From NCBI GenBank assembly GCA_947652115.1, contig OX393571.1, forward strand, positions 601,173-665,172: a DNA stretch of 64,000 nt, written 5' to 3'. Within the stretch, counting starts at the first letter, position 1; each line of letters begins with the position of its first letter. Origin of the DNA: Blastomussa wellsi. Its lineage: Eukaryota > Cnidaria > Anthozoa > Scleractinia > Plerogyridae. Shown here piece by piece: positions 63,503-64,000 of the stretch. A model generated the notes under the pieces. That model saw nothing but the letters and a program-made list of their open reading frames with translations, searched no databases and was not told where the DNA came from. The position numbers and the translations under genes were made by a program.

Positions 63503-64000
63503 AAGACAGCAGGAAAACAGAAACAAGACAGCAGGAAAAAAGAAACAAGACAGCAGGAAAACAGAAACAAGACGGGAGAAAAACAGAAAGAAGACAGCAG
63601 GAGAACAGAAACAAGACAGCCGGAAAACATAAATAAGACGGGAGGAAAACAGAAACAAGACATCAGGAAAAGAGAAACAAGACAGCAGGAAAACAGAAAT
63701 AAGACGGCAAGAAAACAGAAACAAGACATCAGGAAAAAAGAAACAAGACAGCAGGAAAACAGAAAAAGACAGCAGGAAAACAGAAACAAGACAGCAGGAA
63801 AACAGAAACAAGACGGCAGGAAAACAGAAACAAGACGGGAGGAAAACAGAAACAAGACGGGAGGAAAACAGAAACAAGAATGCAGGAAAACAGAAAAAAG
63901 ACACCAGGAAAACAGAAACAAGACGGGAGGAAAAAAGAAACAAGACACCAGGAAAACAGAAACAAGACGGCAGGAAAACAGAAACAAGACAGCAGGAAAA

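Larger units (their letters stand above)
57982..64000. repeat. 22-bp tandem satellite array, right block
   Basis: Continuation of the same satellite on the other side of the retrotransposon, running to the window edge; about 270 monomer equivalents. Orientation is the same as the left block. It resembles the 45-49 kb part of the left block more than the rest: both share a module with an AAAACAACACGGG stretch followed by an AAATCCG monomer (near 47355 and 47617 on the left, 59198, 59460 (variant), 61085 and 62666 on the right). This supports one continuous array split by the insertion. No gene is present. Confidence 0.97.

Noticed and set aside
1..64000. Telomeric repeat or rDNA spacer.
   Set aside because: The monomer is unrelated to TTAGGG-type repeats, and no rRNA sequence is present.

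Overview
The window is almost entirely one tandem satellite array, interrupted by a single LTR retrotransposon. It comes from an animal nuclear genome: the retrotransposon belongs to the BEL/Pao group, which is known only from metazoans. The style of its Gag-Pol protein suggests a marine invertebrate, perhaps a cnidarian such as a coral or sea anemone. That last step is recollection of family resemblance, not a search. I see no ordinary host gene, tRNA, rRNA or prokaryotic feature.

Layout. Positions 1-49645 and 57982-64000 are a 22-bp satellite. Each monomer is a nearly constant 16-base core (AGGAAAACAGAAACAA) followed by a variable six-base tail (GACAGC, GACGGG, GACGGC, GACGCG, GACATC, GACTGC and others). 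The consensus has 13 A, 5 G, 4 C and no T on the + strand, so neither strand of the consensus can contain a stop codon. Very long open frames therefore appear in all six frames and are not genes. The array has nested higher-order structure: a 9.1-kb repeat (1-6108 and 9105-15192), a family of about 2.7-kb blocks (near 29.3, 34.9 and 41.2 kb), an apparently identical 2,093-bp tandem duplication (36940-41125) containing a 563-bp duplication, and a 1.58-kb duplication right of the retroelement (about 60340-63502).

Positions 49646-57981 are an 8,336-bp BEL/Pao element on the minus strand. Its LTRs (305 and 303 bp) differ by four substitutions and one 2-bp indel. Between them, in element order, lie an 871-bp 5' leader, gag, pol (zinc knuckles, aspartic protease, reverse transcriptase, RNase H, integrase) and a 224-bp 3' region with a short purine tract. 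One reading frame carries the whole Gag-Pol, but it is broken by TGA inside the gag DUF1759 region (55146-55148) and TAA inside the integrase core (50961-50963). A further in-frame TGA at 56805-56807 lies just upstream of gag. No frameshift is needed across the body, so this is a recently inserted, lightly decayed copy.

Most notable points: the element is flanked by a 15-bp direct repeat rather than the roughly 5-bp target duplication expected, with a paralogous empty site still visible near 45.4-45.5 kb; the 5' leader holds a 33-bp inverted repeat with arms about 690 bp apart; and the satellite's composition makes it stop-free on both strands while its period makes every frame of a strand encode the same 22-residue cycle.
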